Below are positions 44,600 to 53,711 of a stretch of 57,999 nt of DNA, piece by piece. The number at the start of each line of letters is the position of its first letter. Position 1 is the stretch's first letter. Source of the stretch: CAG-273 sp963929915. GTDB lineage: Bacteria > Bacillota > Clostridia > TANB77 > CAG-508. The translations under genes were made by a program, and so were the position numbers. Location: assembly GCA_963929915.1 (NCBI GenBank), contig CAWVJY010000009.1:1-57999 (forward strand). The letters run 5' to 3'. The notes under the pieces are model-generated. The model saw only the letters and a list, made by a program, of their open reading frames with translations, made no database searches and had not been told where the DNA came from.

Positions 44600-44767
44600 T
44601 TAAGATGAATTATACTTTTTTAAGTATAACTCATCTTTTAAATTTCTATACTTTATATATAATTTTGGTACAACAAATAAAACTAAATTTTCTTTAGTTG
44701 TTGGCTTAAATTCTAACTCTCTCTCTCTCTCTCTCTCTCTTACTATTTCAAGCTTTTGCTGTCTCAT
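44600..44767 (-). CDS. (AG)n leader ORF, in frame (ON), 55 aa
   Basis: ATG 44767 after AGGAG starts MRQQKLEIV, then four Arg-Glu pairs from (AG)12, then LEFKPTTKENLVLFVVPKLY and ends KKYNSS. The stop lies at 44600, at the base of the terminator hairpin, so ribosomes would cover its whole stem. With 10 or 11 units translation would stop within about 15 bases of the tract. Its homologue at 4317-4497 is out of frame (n=11). Codons after the tract are conserved between the two copies mainly at positions that keep the frame open. The peptide is not recognised. The promoter is probably TTGCAT/TATAAA near 44810-44830, also conserved in the other copy. Confidence 0.6.
   Translation of the reverse strand: MRQQKLEIVRERERERELEFKPTTKENLVLFVVPKLYIKYRNLKDELYLKKYNSS
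44602..44637 (-). terminator. Terminator hairpin at the end of the leader ORF
   Basis: 16-bp stem with one G-T pair (AAGATGAGTTATACTT and complement), loop of four A, then a weak T-tract. The leader ORF stop codon falls at the end of its 3' arm. Confidence 0.75.
44717..44740 (-). repeat. (AG)12 microsatellite
   Basis: Twelve AG units in the leader ORF, the only one of the three tracts whose length keeps the long frame. Confidence 0.95.
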
Positions 44768-45032
44768 TTATATTTCTCCTATTTCTTTTTTCTTATTATT
44801 AAGTACATTTTTATTTTATACTAGTTACATTCAAAATGCAACTGTTTTTCTCTTTTTGTTTCATTTTTTCTTCATACTCTTTTTCATATTTTACTTTTAA
44901 TTGACCATTTTTTCTTCCACCTATTTAACAACAAAAAATTTGCAAACTGTAAATCCTATCTAGACTTTTATAAAATTTATGATATAATTTTAAACGTTGA
45001 ACAAAAACATTTAGAGAAAGGTTGATTTATTT

Positions 45033-46073
45033 ATGAATAAAATTGCAATTATTAATGCATGTACAGATTTAGGTTTACATGTTAATGGAGCTTCACAAGG
45101 GGCACTAATGCTAACAAAAGACTTAAAGTCTGAAAATATAGCTAATACTTACACTATTCAAAACGAAGAGCATAAGGAAGAAGTAAATGTTAGAGAAGTA
45201 AAGACAAATAAGAAAAGTATAGATGATTTTGTAACAGAGTTTCAATCTTTGTTACTTGCTATGCATGACTTACATTTTGAAGATCCTATGAATTTAGAAG
45301 AGAAAAAAGCTTATGATAGAAAAATGCATGATTTAGTTTTAGCAGTAAAAGCATTAGATTCTAAGCAAGAAAAAAGGAACCTAGAAGAGATTGATATTTT
45401 TAATGAAAAATTGTATCAAACAGTTGGTAATGTAATCGACCAAGGAGAATTTCCTTTAACCGTTGGTGGTGACCATATTGTTGCCATTGGTTCTAGCTTA
45501 GGTTCTATTCAAAAACATGAAAACTTAGGAATTATTTGGTTCGACTCCCATGCTGATTACAATACCTATGAAACTTCTGTTACTGGAAATTTACACGGTC
45601 TTCCTCTAGCAGTAGCAACCCATTATGAAAAATCTATATTATCTCCATTCCATCAAGGACCTTTTTACAATCCTAAAAATGCTGTCATTGTTGGTGGTAG
45701 AGATATTGATCCATGGGAATGGGGAAATGTTTTAGATGCAGGAGTTACTGTATTTTCTACAAAAGCAATTCGCAAATATGGTATAGAACAAATTTTGAAA
45801 AAAGCTTTTGCTATTGCTTCTAATGGAACAAACGGTGTTCATATTAGTTTTGACTTAGACTTAATAGACCCACAAGTAGCACCTGGTGTTTCTATTCCAG
45901 CTAAAGATGGAATTAATTTAGAGCAAACTTATGAATTAGTAGATGAAATTATAAAATACAAAGATTGTATTAAATCTGCTGATTTAGTAGAATATAACCC
46001 TACTTTAGATAAAAATGATATTACTAAAAATATTGCTAAACATATTTTAACAAAATGGATTGAGAATTTTTAA
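45033..46073 (+). CDS. Arginase/agmatinase-family enzyme
   Basis: Ureohydrolase family: dinuclear manganese enzymes that cleave arginine, agmatine or formiminoglutamate. 346 aa. Seen metal motifs: TVGGDHIVAIGSS (His), IIWFDSHADYNTYETSVTGNLHGLPLA (DxHxD) and VHISFDLDLIDPQVAPGVS (DxD). They are all present but slightly unlike classical arginase (GGDHS, DAHaD). The first 120 residues contain an extra acidic/lysine-rich helical region. GAAAGG precedes the ATG, and a TATAAT box is at 44983-44988. A lone gene; substrate cannot be assigned, arginase being the likeliest. Confidence 0.85.
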   Translation: MNKIAIINACTDLGLHVNGASQGALMLTKDLKSENIANTYTIQNEEHKEEVNVREVKTNKKSIDDFVTEFQSLLLAMHDLHFEDPMNLEEKKAYDRKMHDLVLAVKALDSKQEKRNLEEIDIFNEKLYQTVGNVIDQGEFPLTVGGDHIVAIGSSLGSIQKHENLGIIWFDSHADYNTYETSVTGNLHGLPLAVATHYEKSILSPFHQGPFYNPKNAVIVGGRDIDPWEWGNVLDAGVTVFSTKAIRKYGIEQILKKAFAIASNGTNGVHISFDLDLIDPQVAPGVSIPAKDGINLEQTYELVDEIIKYKDCIKSADLVEYNPTLDKNDITKNIAKHILTKWIENF

Positions 46074-46118
46074 AGTAATTTTGTTTTATACTAGTCTGTC
46101 CTAGAGTAAATTTAATAT

Positions 46119-46260
46119 AAGCATTAGAAATGTCTTTTGAAATTTTTAAGGCCTTGCGTGGGCGATCATTGTGACAGCTGTTCGAGGCGATTCCGCCGAG
46201 TTACAGCTGTCCAAAAGGGGAAAGGTTTTAAAAATTGAAAAAGACATTCCTAATGCTTTA
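46119..46260 (-). repeat. Structured repeat family B, copy 2
   Basis: Starts 11 bases after the pheT stop. Outer stem AGCATTAGAAATGTC with GACATTCCTAATGCT (one mismatch that is a G-T pair on the minus strand). Core CCTTGCGTGGGCGATCATTG, GACAGCTGT and CCAAAAGGGGAAAGG, almost as in copy 1. Confidence 0.8.
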
Positions 46261-46271
46261 ATTATATAATC

Positions 46272-48698
46272 TTATTTTCTAAGTTCAGCACCTAATGTTT
46301 TTTCTAATTCAGCAATTACTTCTTTCATTACGCCATTTACTTCTTCGTCTTTTAATGTTCTATCAGGTACTCTAAATAGTAAACGATATGCAACACTCTT
46401 TTTGTTTTCTCCTAGCTTTTCGTTTCTGTAAACATCAAATAGTTCTGCTTTTTCTAGTAATTTCTTTGCTTTCTTTTGAATGCACTTTTCTATTTGACCT
46501 ACTTCCACATTTTCGTCTACTACCATACTAATATCTCTTTCCACTGCTGGGAATTTGATAATTGGAGTATATTTTTTATTCTTTCTTGCATATTTTGCAA
46601 CTTTATCTAGATTAACTTCTGCTAATAATACTCTTTGTGTTATATCATAGTTTTTAGTAAGTAGTGGGTTTGCTTCTCCAAATGTTGCAATTACATCATT
46701 TCCTACTTTAAAGTTAGCACATCTCCCTGGATGATACATTTTATTTTTTTGCTCTTTTTGAATATCATATCTTGCAATGCCTGCTACTTCTAATACATTT
46801 TCTACTAAGCCTTTTAAAGTATAGAAGTCTTCACTTGCACTGTACATACCAATGGTTAAAACATTGCTTTCTTCTGGTAGTTCCTCTTTTTCAATTGCTC
46901 CATTTTTATTTTGATATACCCTTGCTATATCAAATAATTTAACATCTTTATTTTTATAATTATTGTTATTAGCAAGCATTTGCATCATGGTTGGAACAGA
47001 AGTAGTTTTCATTATAGTATAATCTTCACTTAATGGATTTTGAATTCTTACCGTTTCTGTTAAATATGGATTTTCTCCTGTAATATTACATTTTTCTAAG
47101 TCTTTTTCACTTAAAAATCCATAAGTACAAATTTGGGATAATCCGCTATTTACTAGAGCTTGTGTGATATCATCTTCAATTTTTTGTTCTTTGTTTTTAC
47201 CACCTAGTGTAGTTTCTGCATTAATTAGAGTAGTACCTAATTTATCGTATCCATAAAATCTAAGTACCTCTTCTGCTACATCTGCTAATTGTTCTACGTC
47301 TTGTCTAAAATATGGTGGAATGACTACATCATTTTCTACTTTCATATCTAATTTTTCTAAAATAGAAACCATATCTTGTTTTGCAATTTGTGTACCTAAA
47401 AGTAGATTAATTCTATCTACATTTAATGGAATTCTACTTTCTTTTTGTTTGGTTGGATATACATCTACTTTGCCTTCTACTGCTTCTCCTGCTCCTAATA
47501 ACTCTACTAATTCTACAGCACGGTTTACAGAGCGAAGGGCATTTTCAGGAGATAGTCCTTTTTCATAACGGCTTGAAGCTTCTGTTCTTAAACCTACAGC
47601 TTTTGCTGTTTTTCTAACACTTCCTCCATAGAATACTGCAGATTCAAATACAACCGTTTTGGTATCATCTTCAATTTCAGAGTTTTGACCACCCATTACT
47701 CCTGCAATAGCTACTGGCTTTTTGGCATCTGCAATGACTAACATATTTTCATTTAGTTTTCTTTCTTGGTCATCTAAGGTAATAATTTTTTCATCTTTAT
47801 TTGCTCTTCTTACATTAATATGTTTTCCTTCAATAGAATTAATATCAAAAGCATGCATTGGTTGACCAAGCTCTAGCATAACATAGTTTGTAATATCTAC
47901 AATGTTATTAATACTTCTTACCCCCGCTGCTTTTAACCTTCTTACCATCCAGTCTGGAGAAGGTCCAATTTTTACATTTTTTACTACTCTTGCAATATAT
48001 CTATAGCAAAGGTCTGGTGCTGAAATTTCTACTGTTAGTCCTTCCAAATTATCTTTATCTGGTACATTCATTTCTTCTAGATTTTTGCGAGTATTTTTAA
48101 AAGGTTCATTAAGAGAAACTGCTACTTCTCTTCCTAATCCTTCTATCGATAAACAATCTGGCCTATTAGGAGTAATTTCGAAATCCATTATTACTTCATT
48201 CATACCTAATACTTCTTTAATATCTTTGCCAATATCTTTTTCCATTTCTTTTGGTAAAATCATAATACCTTCTTCTATTTGGTCAGGATATTGTGCTAAG
48301 CTAAGGCCAAGTTCTCCAATACTACACATCATACCACAAGAATCTACGCCTCTTAATTTTCCCTTTTTAATTTCTTTTCCACCTGGCAATAAAGAACCAT
48401 CTTTTGCTACAGGCACAATGTCTCCTTCATGAATGTTTTTAGCACCAGTTACAATTTGTACAATTTCATCATTTCCTTGTTTATCTTTTCCAATATTAAT
48501 TTGTGTTACTACCAAGTGGTCAGAATCCATGTGTGGTTTAATTTCTAATATTTTACCAACCACAACATTTTGAATTTCATCTCCTTGGTCTTCTATTCCT
48601 TCTACTTTAGAACCTGTCATTGTTAAAATATCTGATAATTGTTTAGGCTCTACATTAATATCTGCATATTCTTTTAACCATTCTATACTTGCTTTCAT
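46272..48698 (-). CDS. pheT: Phenylalanyl-tRNA synthetase beta subunit
   Basis: Structural and editing subunit of the (alpha-beta)2 enzyme. 808 aa: MKASIEWLKEYADINVEPKQL, an EMAP/tRNA-binding domain (VVGKILEIKPHMDSDHLVVTQINIG), B3/B4 editing domain (LCYRYIARVVKNVKIGPSPDWM), B5 (IPLNVDRINLLLG), a core with VKLFDIARVYQ, and a C-terminal FDX-ACB anticodon domain (KFPAVERDISMVVDENVEVGQIE). Follows pheS with 111 bases containing a REP-like palindrome. The ribosome site is weak (AGAAGA). Regulated with pheS by the T-box. Confidence 0.97.
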   Translation of the reverse strand: MKASIEWLKEYADINVEPKQLSDILTMTGSKVEGIEDQGDEIQNVVVGKILEIKPHMDSDHLVVTQINIGKDKQGNDEIVQIVTGAKNIHEGDIVPVAKDGSLLPGGKEIKKGKLRGVDSCGMMCSIGELGLSLAQYPDQIEEGIMILPKEMEKDIGKDIKEVLGMNEVIMDFEITPNRPDCLSIEGLGREVAVSLNEPFKNTRKNLEEMNVPDKDNLEGLTVEISAPDLCYRYIARVVKNVKIGPSPDWMVRRLKAAGVRSINNIVDITNYVMLELGQPMHAFDINSIEGKHINVRRANKDEKIITLDDQERKLNENMLVIADAKKPVAIAGVMGGQNSEIEDDTKTVVFESAVFYGGSVRKTAKAVGLRTEASSRYEKGLSPENALRSVNRAVELVELLGAGEAVEGKVDVYPTKQKESRIPLNVDRINLLLGTQIAKQDMVSILEKLDMKVENDVVIPPYFRQDVEQLADVAEEVLRFYGYDKLGTTLINAETTLGGKNKEQKIEDDITQALVNSGLSQICTYGFLSEKDLEKCNITGENPYLTETVRIQNPLSEDYTIMKTTSVPTMMQMLANNNNYKNKDVKLFDIARVYQNKNGAIEKEELPEESNVLTIGMYSASEDFYTLKGLVENVLEVAGIARYDIQKEQKNKMYHPGRCANFKVGNDVIATFGEANPLLTKNYDITQRVLLAEVNLDKVAKYARKNKKYTPIIKFPAVERDISMVVDENVEVGQIEKCIQKKAKKLLEKAELFDVYRNEKLGENKKSVAYRLLFRVPDRTLKDEEVNGVMKEVIAELEKTLGAELRK

Positions 48699-48761
48699 TA
48701 TCTTCTATCATTCCTTGCATAAAATATATTTAGGTTTTTCAATGGTTTTACCTATAAACCT

Positions 48762-48808
48762 GAAGTGTCCCAAGTGACCCCTTTAGGGGCCACTGAGAAC
48801 CGTCCCCA
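48762..48808. repeat. REP-like palindrome, copy 3 (pheS-pheT spacer)
   Basis: GAAGTGTCCCAAGTGACCCC, loop, GGGGCCACTGAGAACCGTCC. Same orientation as copy 1; it ends two bases before the pheS stop codon. Confidence 0.85.
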
Positions 48809-48809
48809 A

Positions 48810-49829
48810 TTAAAACTGTTTTAAAAATCTAACATCATTTTCATATAATAAACGCATATCATCAATGCCAAATTTAGCCATGGCAATTCTTTCTACACCA
48901 AAGCCAAAGGCAAATCCAGAATATTCTTCTGGGTCTATTCCACAGTTACGAAGTACGTTTGGATGTACCATTCCACATCCTAAAAGTTCAATCCAGCCTT
49001 CTCCTTTACATACTCTGCAGCCCTTTCCTCCACATACAAAGCAAGAAACGTCTGCTTCTGCACTTGGCTCTGTAAATGGGAAGTGATGTGGTCTAAAACG
49101 TACTTGTGTTTTTTCTCCTAAGCATTTTTTAGCAAACATATCTAAAGTTCCTTTCAAATCTGCCATAGAAATGTTTTTGTCAATTACTAATCCTTCTATT
49201 TGATGGAATACTGGTGAGTGTGTAGCATCTACACTATCAGAACGGTATACAGCTCCTGGGCAAATAATTTTAATTGGTGGCTGTTTGCTTTCCATTACTC
49301 TTGCTTGCACAGATGATGTCTGGGAACGAAGTATAATACCGTCTGTGATATAGAAAGTATCTTGTATATCTCTTGCAGGGTGGTCTGGAGGTGTGTTTAA
49401 TTTATCAAAATTATATGTTGCAAGTTCTACTTCTGGACCATCTGCTATTTCATATCCCATACCTATAAAAATTTCTTTTACATCATTAATAATTTGTGTA
49501 ATAGGATGTATGCTGCCTAATTCTACCTTTTTACTTGGCATAGTAACATCTATATTTTCACTGGTTAATTTTTTTTCAATTTCTAAATCGCTAAAGTGTT
49601 TTTCTCCTTCTTTGATTTTGTTTTCTAATTCATCCCTTACTTCATTTACTAAGCTTCCAATTACTGGTCTTTCTTCTGGGCTTAAAGCTCCCATACCTCT
49701 TAAAATTAAAGTAAGTTCACCTTTTTTTCCAAGGTATTTTACTCTTACTTCATCTAGCTCTTTTGCATCTTTTGCATTTGTAATTTCATTAAGAGCGTTT
49801 TGTTTAATTTGTGCAATTTGTTCTTTCAT
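48810..49829 (-). CDS. pheS: Phenylalanyl-tRNA synthetase alpha subunit
   Basis: Catalytic subunit that activates Phe. 339 aa: an N-terminal coiled coil, the class II core with GSIHPITQIINDVKEIFIGMGYEIADGPEVE, TPPDHPARDIQDTFYI, LRSQTSSVQARVM, VYRSDSVDATHSPVFHQIEGLVID and the end FGFGVERIAMAKFGIDDMR (motif 3). A Cys-rich insert, CFVCGGKGCRVCKGEGWIELLG, is typical of the bacterial enzyme. Upstream there is a 280-base leader with a T-box. The ribosome site GAGAGGAAG is rather far from ATG (about 14 bases). Confidence 0.97.
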   Translation of the reverse strand: MKEQIAQIKQNALNEITNAKDAKELDEVRVKYLGKKGELTLILRGMGALSPEERPVIGSLVNEVRDELENKIKEGEKHFSDLEIEKKLTSENIDVTMPSKKVELGSIHPITQIINDVKEIFIGMGYEIADGPEVELATYNFDKLNTPPDHPARDIQDTFYITDGIILRSQTSSVQARVMESKQPPIKIICPGAVYRSDSVDATHSPVFHQIEGLVIDKNISMADLKGTLDMFAKKCLGEKTQVRFRPHHFPFTEPSAEADVSCFVCGGKGCRVCKGEGWIELLGCGMVHPNVLRNCGIDPEEYSGFAFGFGVERIAMAKFGIDDMRLLYENDVRFLKQF

Positions 49830-49939
49830 AATACTTTTTGTTTCTTCCTCTCTTCTTGTAAATTTAGGTTTTTTAAGTTGCCTATCAACTTTTTTATTTA
49901 CAAATTTGGTGGATATTTATAAATTATTTTTAATGCTAA

Positions 49940-50170
49940 TCAAAAAATCCATTTCTTCCTAAACATTTAGGACGAAATGGATCCGTGGTACCACCTAATT
50001 TTATTAATTATTTTAAAAATAATAACTTTAGCTACCTTAAATTATATTGGTAATAGTTACGATTATATAGTTTTTGTCTTAAAACAACTAACCTTAATTT
50101 TAGCTATAACGTTGCTAACGCTTTTTCCTACTTTCCTCTTCATATTATTACCTTTTTTTATTTTAATAAT
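49940..50170 (-). promoter_or_regulatory. T-box riboswitch of pheST
   Basis: On the minus strand: the T-box sequence AGGTGGTACCACGG (49983-49996), then a terminator stem ATCCATTTCGTCCTAAA with its complement and a T6 run (49942-49983). AGAGGAAAGTAGG near 50135-50150 resembles the stem I AGUA region. Uncharged tRNA-Phe should favour the antiterminator. The specifier codon was not assigned. Confidence 0.92.
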
Positions 50171-50328
50171 ATAATTTTAAGAGGCTACTATCAATTTCAG
50201 AAAAAGACCTCATAAGTGAAATTTCAATAAAAGGAATTGTAATAAACTTTCAGCTATTGTTTATTTCTCTGTTTTCATTTTTCTTTTATCTACTTTGCTT
50301 ATTCTTAGGTTTTTAACAATATGAAAAT

Positions 50329-50357
50329 ATTCTAGCACCTTTTCAAAAGAAAAGCAA
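50329..50357 (-). promoter_or_regulatory. pheST promoter
   Basis: Minus strand: TTGCTT (50352-50357), 17 bp, TAGAAT (50329-50334). It would give an extra 150-base leader in front of the T-box. The remaining 50358-50563 belongs to the divergent nfeD gene; a TATAAT box lies near 50444-50449. Confidence 0.6.
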
Positions 50358-50563
50358 GTGGTTTTGATTGATTTTTAAATATTCTTTTTTAATTTTTCTC
50401 GACATTTTTTTCAAAACATATTCCCTTTTGCTTAAGAATATAGTATAATAGAATTGTTATTGAGTTCTTAAAAATTAAAATAAAGGAATAGAAACTTATT
50501 TTTAATTTTAATATATTTTATTTTTAAGTAACTTTAACAAACCAAATAAGGAGAATATTAATT

Positions 50564-51031
50564 ATGTGGTATGTATGGTTAATTTTAGCAGGTATTTTTA
50601 TGATTGGAGAAATTATTACCAATGGTTTTTTAATTTTTTGGTTAGGTTTAGGTGCTTTACTTGCTATGCTAGTTAGCTTTTTTACAGATAGTCTTGTTAT
50701 ACAAATAGCAGTATTTGCAGGTACTTCTACCTTGTTTATTCTTTTTACAAAACCATTACTTCAAAAATTTATGAAAAAGGATAAGAATGTAGTAACTAAT
50801 GCTTTTACAATCGTTGGTAAAAAAGCTCTCGTGGTAAAAGATATTAATTCTACCCTAGGAACTGGACAAATTAAAGTAGAAGGTCAAGTATGGTCTGCTA
50901 AGCCAGAAACAGAAGAAACTATTGAAAAAGGTACCGAAGTATTAATTTTAAGTATCGATGGTGTAAAAGCTGTTGTTACTACCAATTTACAAGCAAAAGT
51001 GCCAGAAGAGATTTTTGAAACAAATAAATAA
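50564..51031 (+). CDS. NfeD-family membrane protein
   Basis: Partner of SPFH/flotillin-like proteins. 155 aa: three hydrophobic segments at about 2-75 (WYVWLILAGIFMIGEIITNGFLIFWLG ... LVIQIAVFAGTSTLFILF), then an OB-fold domain (KALVVKDINSTLGTGQIKVEGQVWSAKPETE, with the typical G.v.v.G..w.a). AAGGAG precedes the ATG. 80 bases before the SPFH gene, as usual. Thought to help membrane microdomain or stress functions; no catalytic role known. Confidence 0.92.
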   Translation: MWYVWLILAGIFMIGEIITNGFLIFWLGLGALLAMLVSFFTDSLVIQIAVFAGTSTLFILFTKPLLQKFMKKDKNVVTNAFTIVGKKALVVKDINSTLGTGQIKVEGQVWSAKPETEETIEKGTEVLILSIDGVKAVVTTNLQAKVPEEIFETNK

Positions 51032-51112
51032 TACATTAAAAGTATAAAAATATAACAAGTGATATTAATATTTTAATATATATTTTTTAATAAATAAAAG
51101 GAGGAAAATTTT

Positions 51113-52018
51113 ATGTGGATTTTTTTCATAATCCTATTAGTTATTATTTTAATTATTGCATTTAATACAATTAAAATAGTAAAACAATCTGAAGTTTACA
51201 TTATTGAAAGACTTGGTAAATTTCATAAAATAGCAGATGCTGGTCTTACCATTATTATTCCTTTTGTAGACCATGTTCGTAGCGTAGTAAGTTTAAAACA
51301 ACAAACTATGGATATTCCACCACAAGGTGTAATTACCCAAGATAATGTTACTATTACAATTGACACAGTTGTGTTCTACAAAATTACAGACCCTGCAAAA
51401 GCAGTTTATGAAATTCAAAATTTAAAGAAAGGTATTGAATACCTAGCAATTACAACTATTCGTGATATTGTTGGTAAAATGGACTTAGATGATACTTTTA
51501 GTTCAAGAGATGCTATTAATGATCGTTTAAGAGTTATTCTAGACGAAGCAACAGACCAATGGGGTTGTAAAGTAGACAGAGTAGAAATTAAGGATATTAC
51601 TCCACCTGCAGATATTCGTGATGCAATGGAAAAACAAATGAATGCAGAAAGAAATAAAAGAGCTTTAATTCTACAAGCAGAAGGTGAAAGACAATCTGCT
51701 ATTACTTTAGCAGAAGGTAAAAAAGAAGCTGCTATATTAGAAGCAGAAGCTGATAAAGAATCTAAAATTAGAAGAGCAGCCGGTGAAGCAGAAGCAATTA
51801 AAAAAGTAGCTGAAGCAAAAGCAGAAGAAATTCATATGGTATATGATGCTATGATGAAAGCAAAACCAGATGAGAAACTAGTTCAATTAAAATCTTTAGA
51901 AGCTTTAAAAGAAGTAGCTAATGGTAATGCTAATAAAGTATTTATTCCTTTTGAAGCAACAAGTGCTTTAAGTTCACTTGGAACAGCTGCAGAAGTATTT
52001 AAAGATAAAAAAGATTAA
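51113..52018 (+). CDS. SPFH/Band 7 (stomatin, QmcA-like) protein
   Basis: Membrane scaffold of the stomatin/prohibitin group. 301 aa: an N-terminal membrane anchor (FFIILLVIILIIAFNTIKIV), then the SPFH domain (VYIIERLGKFHKIADAGLTIIIPFVDHVR, VSLKQQTMDIPPQGVITQDNV, DPAKAVYEIQNL). A long Ala/Glu/Lys coiled coil (residues 185-260, AEGERQSAITLAEGKKEAAILEAEADKES) and a short end domain follow. Forms an operon with the NfeD gene. AGGAGG before the ATG. Role in membrane domains or FtsH-type protease regulation is inferred from relatives. Confidence 0.93.
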   Translation: MWIFFIILLVIILIIAFNTIKIVKQSEVYIIERLGKFHKIADAGLTIIIPFVDHVRSVVSLKQQTMDIPPQGVITQDNVTITIDTVVFYKITDPAKAVYEIQNLKKGIEYLAITTIRDIVGKMDLDDTFSSRDAINDRLRVILDEATDQWGCKVDRVEIKDITPPADIRDAMEKQMNAERNKRALILQAEGERQSAITLAEGKKEAAILEAEADKESKIRRAAGEAEAIKKVAEAKAEEIHMVYDAMMKAKPDEKLVQLKSLEALKEVANGNANKVFIPFEATSALSSLGTAAEVFKDKKD

Positions 52019-52026
52019 AATACATC

Positions 52027-52057
52027 AAAGTGGATAAAAATTATCCACTTTTTTTAA
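52027..52057 (+). terminator. Intrinsic terminator
   Basis: AAAGTGGATA and TATCCACTTT with T7, directly behind the SPFH gene. Confidence 0.9.
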
Positions 52058-52070
52058 CTATATTTTCTAT

Positions 52071-52212
52071 AAAAGTTGGTATTCTATTATTTCTTGCTCG
52101 CCCCAACTGCGAAGAGCCTTTAGCACAAAGATTTTAACAAATCTTTTCTTGAAGGCTCTAACTTGTTGGTCCCCACCTTAACTCGCTACAAAATAATAGA
52201 ATACCACCTTTT
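52071..52212 (-). repeat. Structured repeat family A, copy 3
   Basis: 22-bp outer stem (AAAAGTTGGTATTCTATT and AATAGAATACCACCTTTT). Core on the minus strand GTAGCGAGTTAAGGTGGGGA, CCAACAAGTTAGAGCC and GCAGTTGGGGCGAGC. Lies between convergent genes, like copy 1. Confidence 0.85.
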
Positions 52213-52276
52213 ATGTATATATTTATTTAAAGACAATAAAGGTTAGGACAATTTAAGCCCATCCCTTTGGTCCTTT

Positions 52277-53518
52277 TTATTCTACTGTATCATCTTTTAT
52301 ATAATATTTTGTTCCTAACATTTTATCTGGCAAATATTGTTGTTCTACCCAATGTCCTGGATAATCATGCGGATATTTATACCCTACACTATAACCTTCT
52401 TGTTTCATTCCCTCTGCAGGTGCATTTCTAATATGCATTGGTATAGTTCCTGTGTCTTTATTTGCTACATCTTGCAGAGCTTTATCTATTCCTAAATAAG
52501 CAGCATTAGACTTTTTAGAAGTTGCTACATAAACTGTAGCTTCTGCTAAAATTATTCTTGCTTCTGGCATTCCTACCATGGTTACAGCTTGCATTGCAGA
52601 TGTTGCTAATATTAATGCTTGAGGATTTGCCATTCCTACGTCTTCTGCTGCTGCAATTACAATTCTTCTTGCCATAAATACAGGATCTTCTCCTGCATTT
52701 AATGCTCTTGCTAAATAGAATAATGCTGCATCTGGGTCTGAACCACGCATAGACTTTATAAAAGCACTAATATTATCATAGTGGCTATCCCCTTTTTTAT
52801 CAAACACAGCTTTTCTAGTTTGTACACATTCTTTTGCAATATCATCTGTAATTACAATTACCCCATCCTTATTTACTGGGGTAGTAAGAACTGCTACTTC
52901 TAAGCCGTTTAATGCTGTTCTTACATCTCCATTTGCTGTTTCTGCAATTTTCAATAAAGTACTATCTTCTATTTGAATTTTATAACTTGCAAGCCCTTGT
53001 TCAGCAGTAAGGGATTTTTTAAGGATTTTAAAAATATCATTATCTGTTAAAGGTTCCAAATGAAATACCATAGAACGGGAAATTAAAGCCTTATTTACCT
53101 CAAAATAAGGATTTTCTGTGGTTGCCCCTATTAAAATAACAGTACCATTTTCTACATAAGGAAGAAGTGCATCTTGTTGTAACTTATTAAACCTGTGAAT
53201 TTCATCAATAAACAAAATACATCTTCCAGATGGATTTAGCAATAAGTTTTGAGCTGTATCAATTGCATTTTTAATATCTGCAATACCTGCAGTAACAGCA
53301 TTAATTTTTAAAAACTTGTATTTGGTTGTTTTGCTAATTACTCTTGCAAGTGAAGTTTTGCCACACCCAGGCGGTCCCCACAAAATAATGCTAGATAATC
53401 TATCTGCTTGAATGGTTCTATATAAAATTTTATCTTTTCCTAAAATATGTTCTTGCCCCACATAATCTTCCAAAGTTTGTGGGCTCATTCTATATGCTAA
53501 TGGTTTACTAAGATCCAT
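52277..53518 (-). CDS. rarA: Replication-associated recombination protein RarA (MgsA)
   Basis: AAA+ clamp-loader-like ATPase acting at stalled replication forks. 413 aa: PLAYRMSPQTLEDYVGQEHILG, Walker A LWGPPGCGKTSLARVI near 47-62, Walker B CILFIDEIHRFNKLQQDALLPYVE, sensor GATTENPYFEVN, then the C-terminal tetramerisation domain with DPDAALFYLARALNAGEDPVFMARRIVIAAAEDVG, which is specific for RarA, and GTKYYIKDDTVE at the end. AAAGGA precedes the ATG. Followed by a family A repeat, preceded by a REP-like palindrome. Confidence 0.96.
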   Translation of the reverse strand: MDLSKPLAYRMSPQTLEDYVGQEHILGKDKILYRTIQADRLSSIILWGPPGCGKTSLARVISKTTKYKFLKINAVTAGIADIKNAIDTAQNLLLNPSGRCILFIDEIHRFNKLQQDALLPYVENGTVILIGATTENPYFEVNKALISRSMVFHLEPLTDNDIFKILKKSLTAEQGLASYKIQIEDSTLLKIAETANGDVRTALNGLEVAVLTTPVNKDGVIVITDDIAKECVQTRKAVFDKKGDSHYDNISAFIKSMRGSDPDAALFYLARALNAGEDPVFMARRIVIAAAEDVGMANPQALILATSAMQAVTMVGMPEARIILAEATVYVATSKKSNAAYLGIDKALQDVANKDTGTIPMHIRNAPAEGMKQEGYSVGYKYPHDYPGHWVEQQYLPDKMLGTKYYIKDDTVE

Positions 53519-53539
53519 GTTTTTTCCTTTCTTCAGCCA

Positions 53540-53585
53540 TTGGGGACGTTCCTTTTTGGCTGATTTTCAGCCAGTAGGGACACTC
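53540..53585. repeat. REP-like palindrome, related variant
   Basis: TTGGGGACGTTCCTTTTTGG ... CAGCCAGTAGGGACAC; GGCTG pairs with CAGCC. Shares the GGGGACG and GGGACAC ends with the dnaK/pheST palindromes but has another loop. It lies just before the rarA ribosome site. Confidence 0.6.
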
Positions 53586-53711
53586 CTTAGTTTTATTTTT
53601 TATTCTTTATTTATTATTCATTGTGCATTATTGTTTATTAGTTTTTTTCTTATTTACTCGCTATTTATATTTAAGATTTATCTTTTCTATTATTGTTTCT
53701 TTCTATAATTA

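Noticed and set aside
49977..50174. 65-aa hydrophobic frame on the plus strand
   Set aside because: Lies on the reverse of the pheST T-box and reads from its AT-rich stems.
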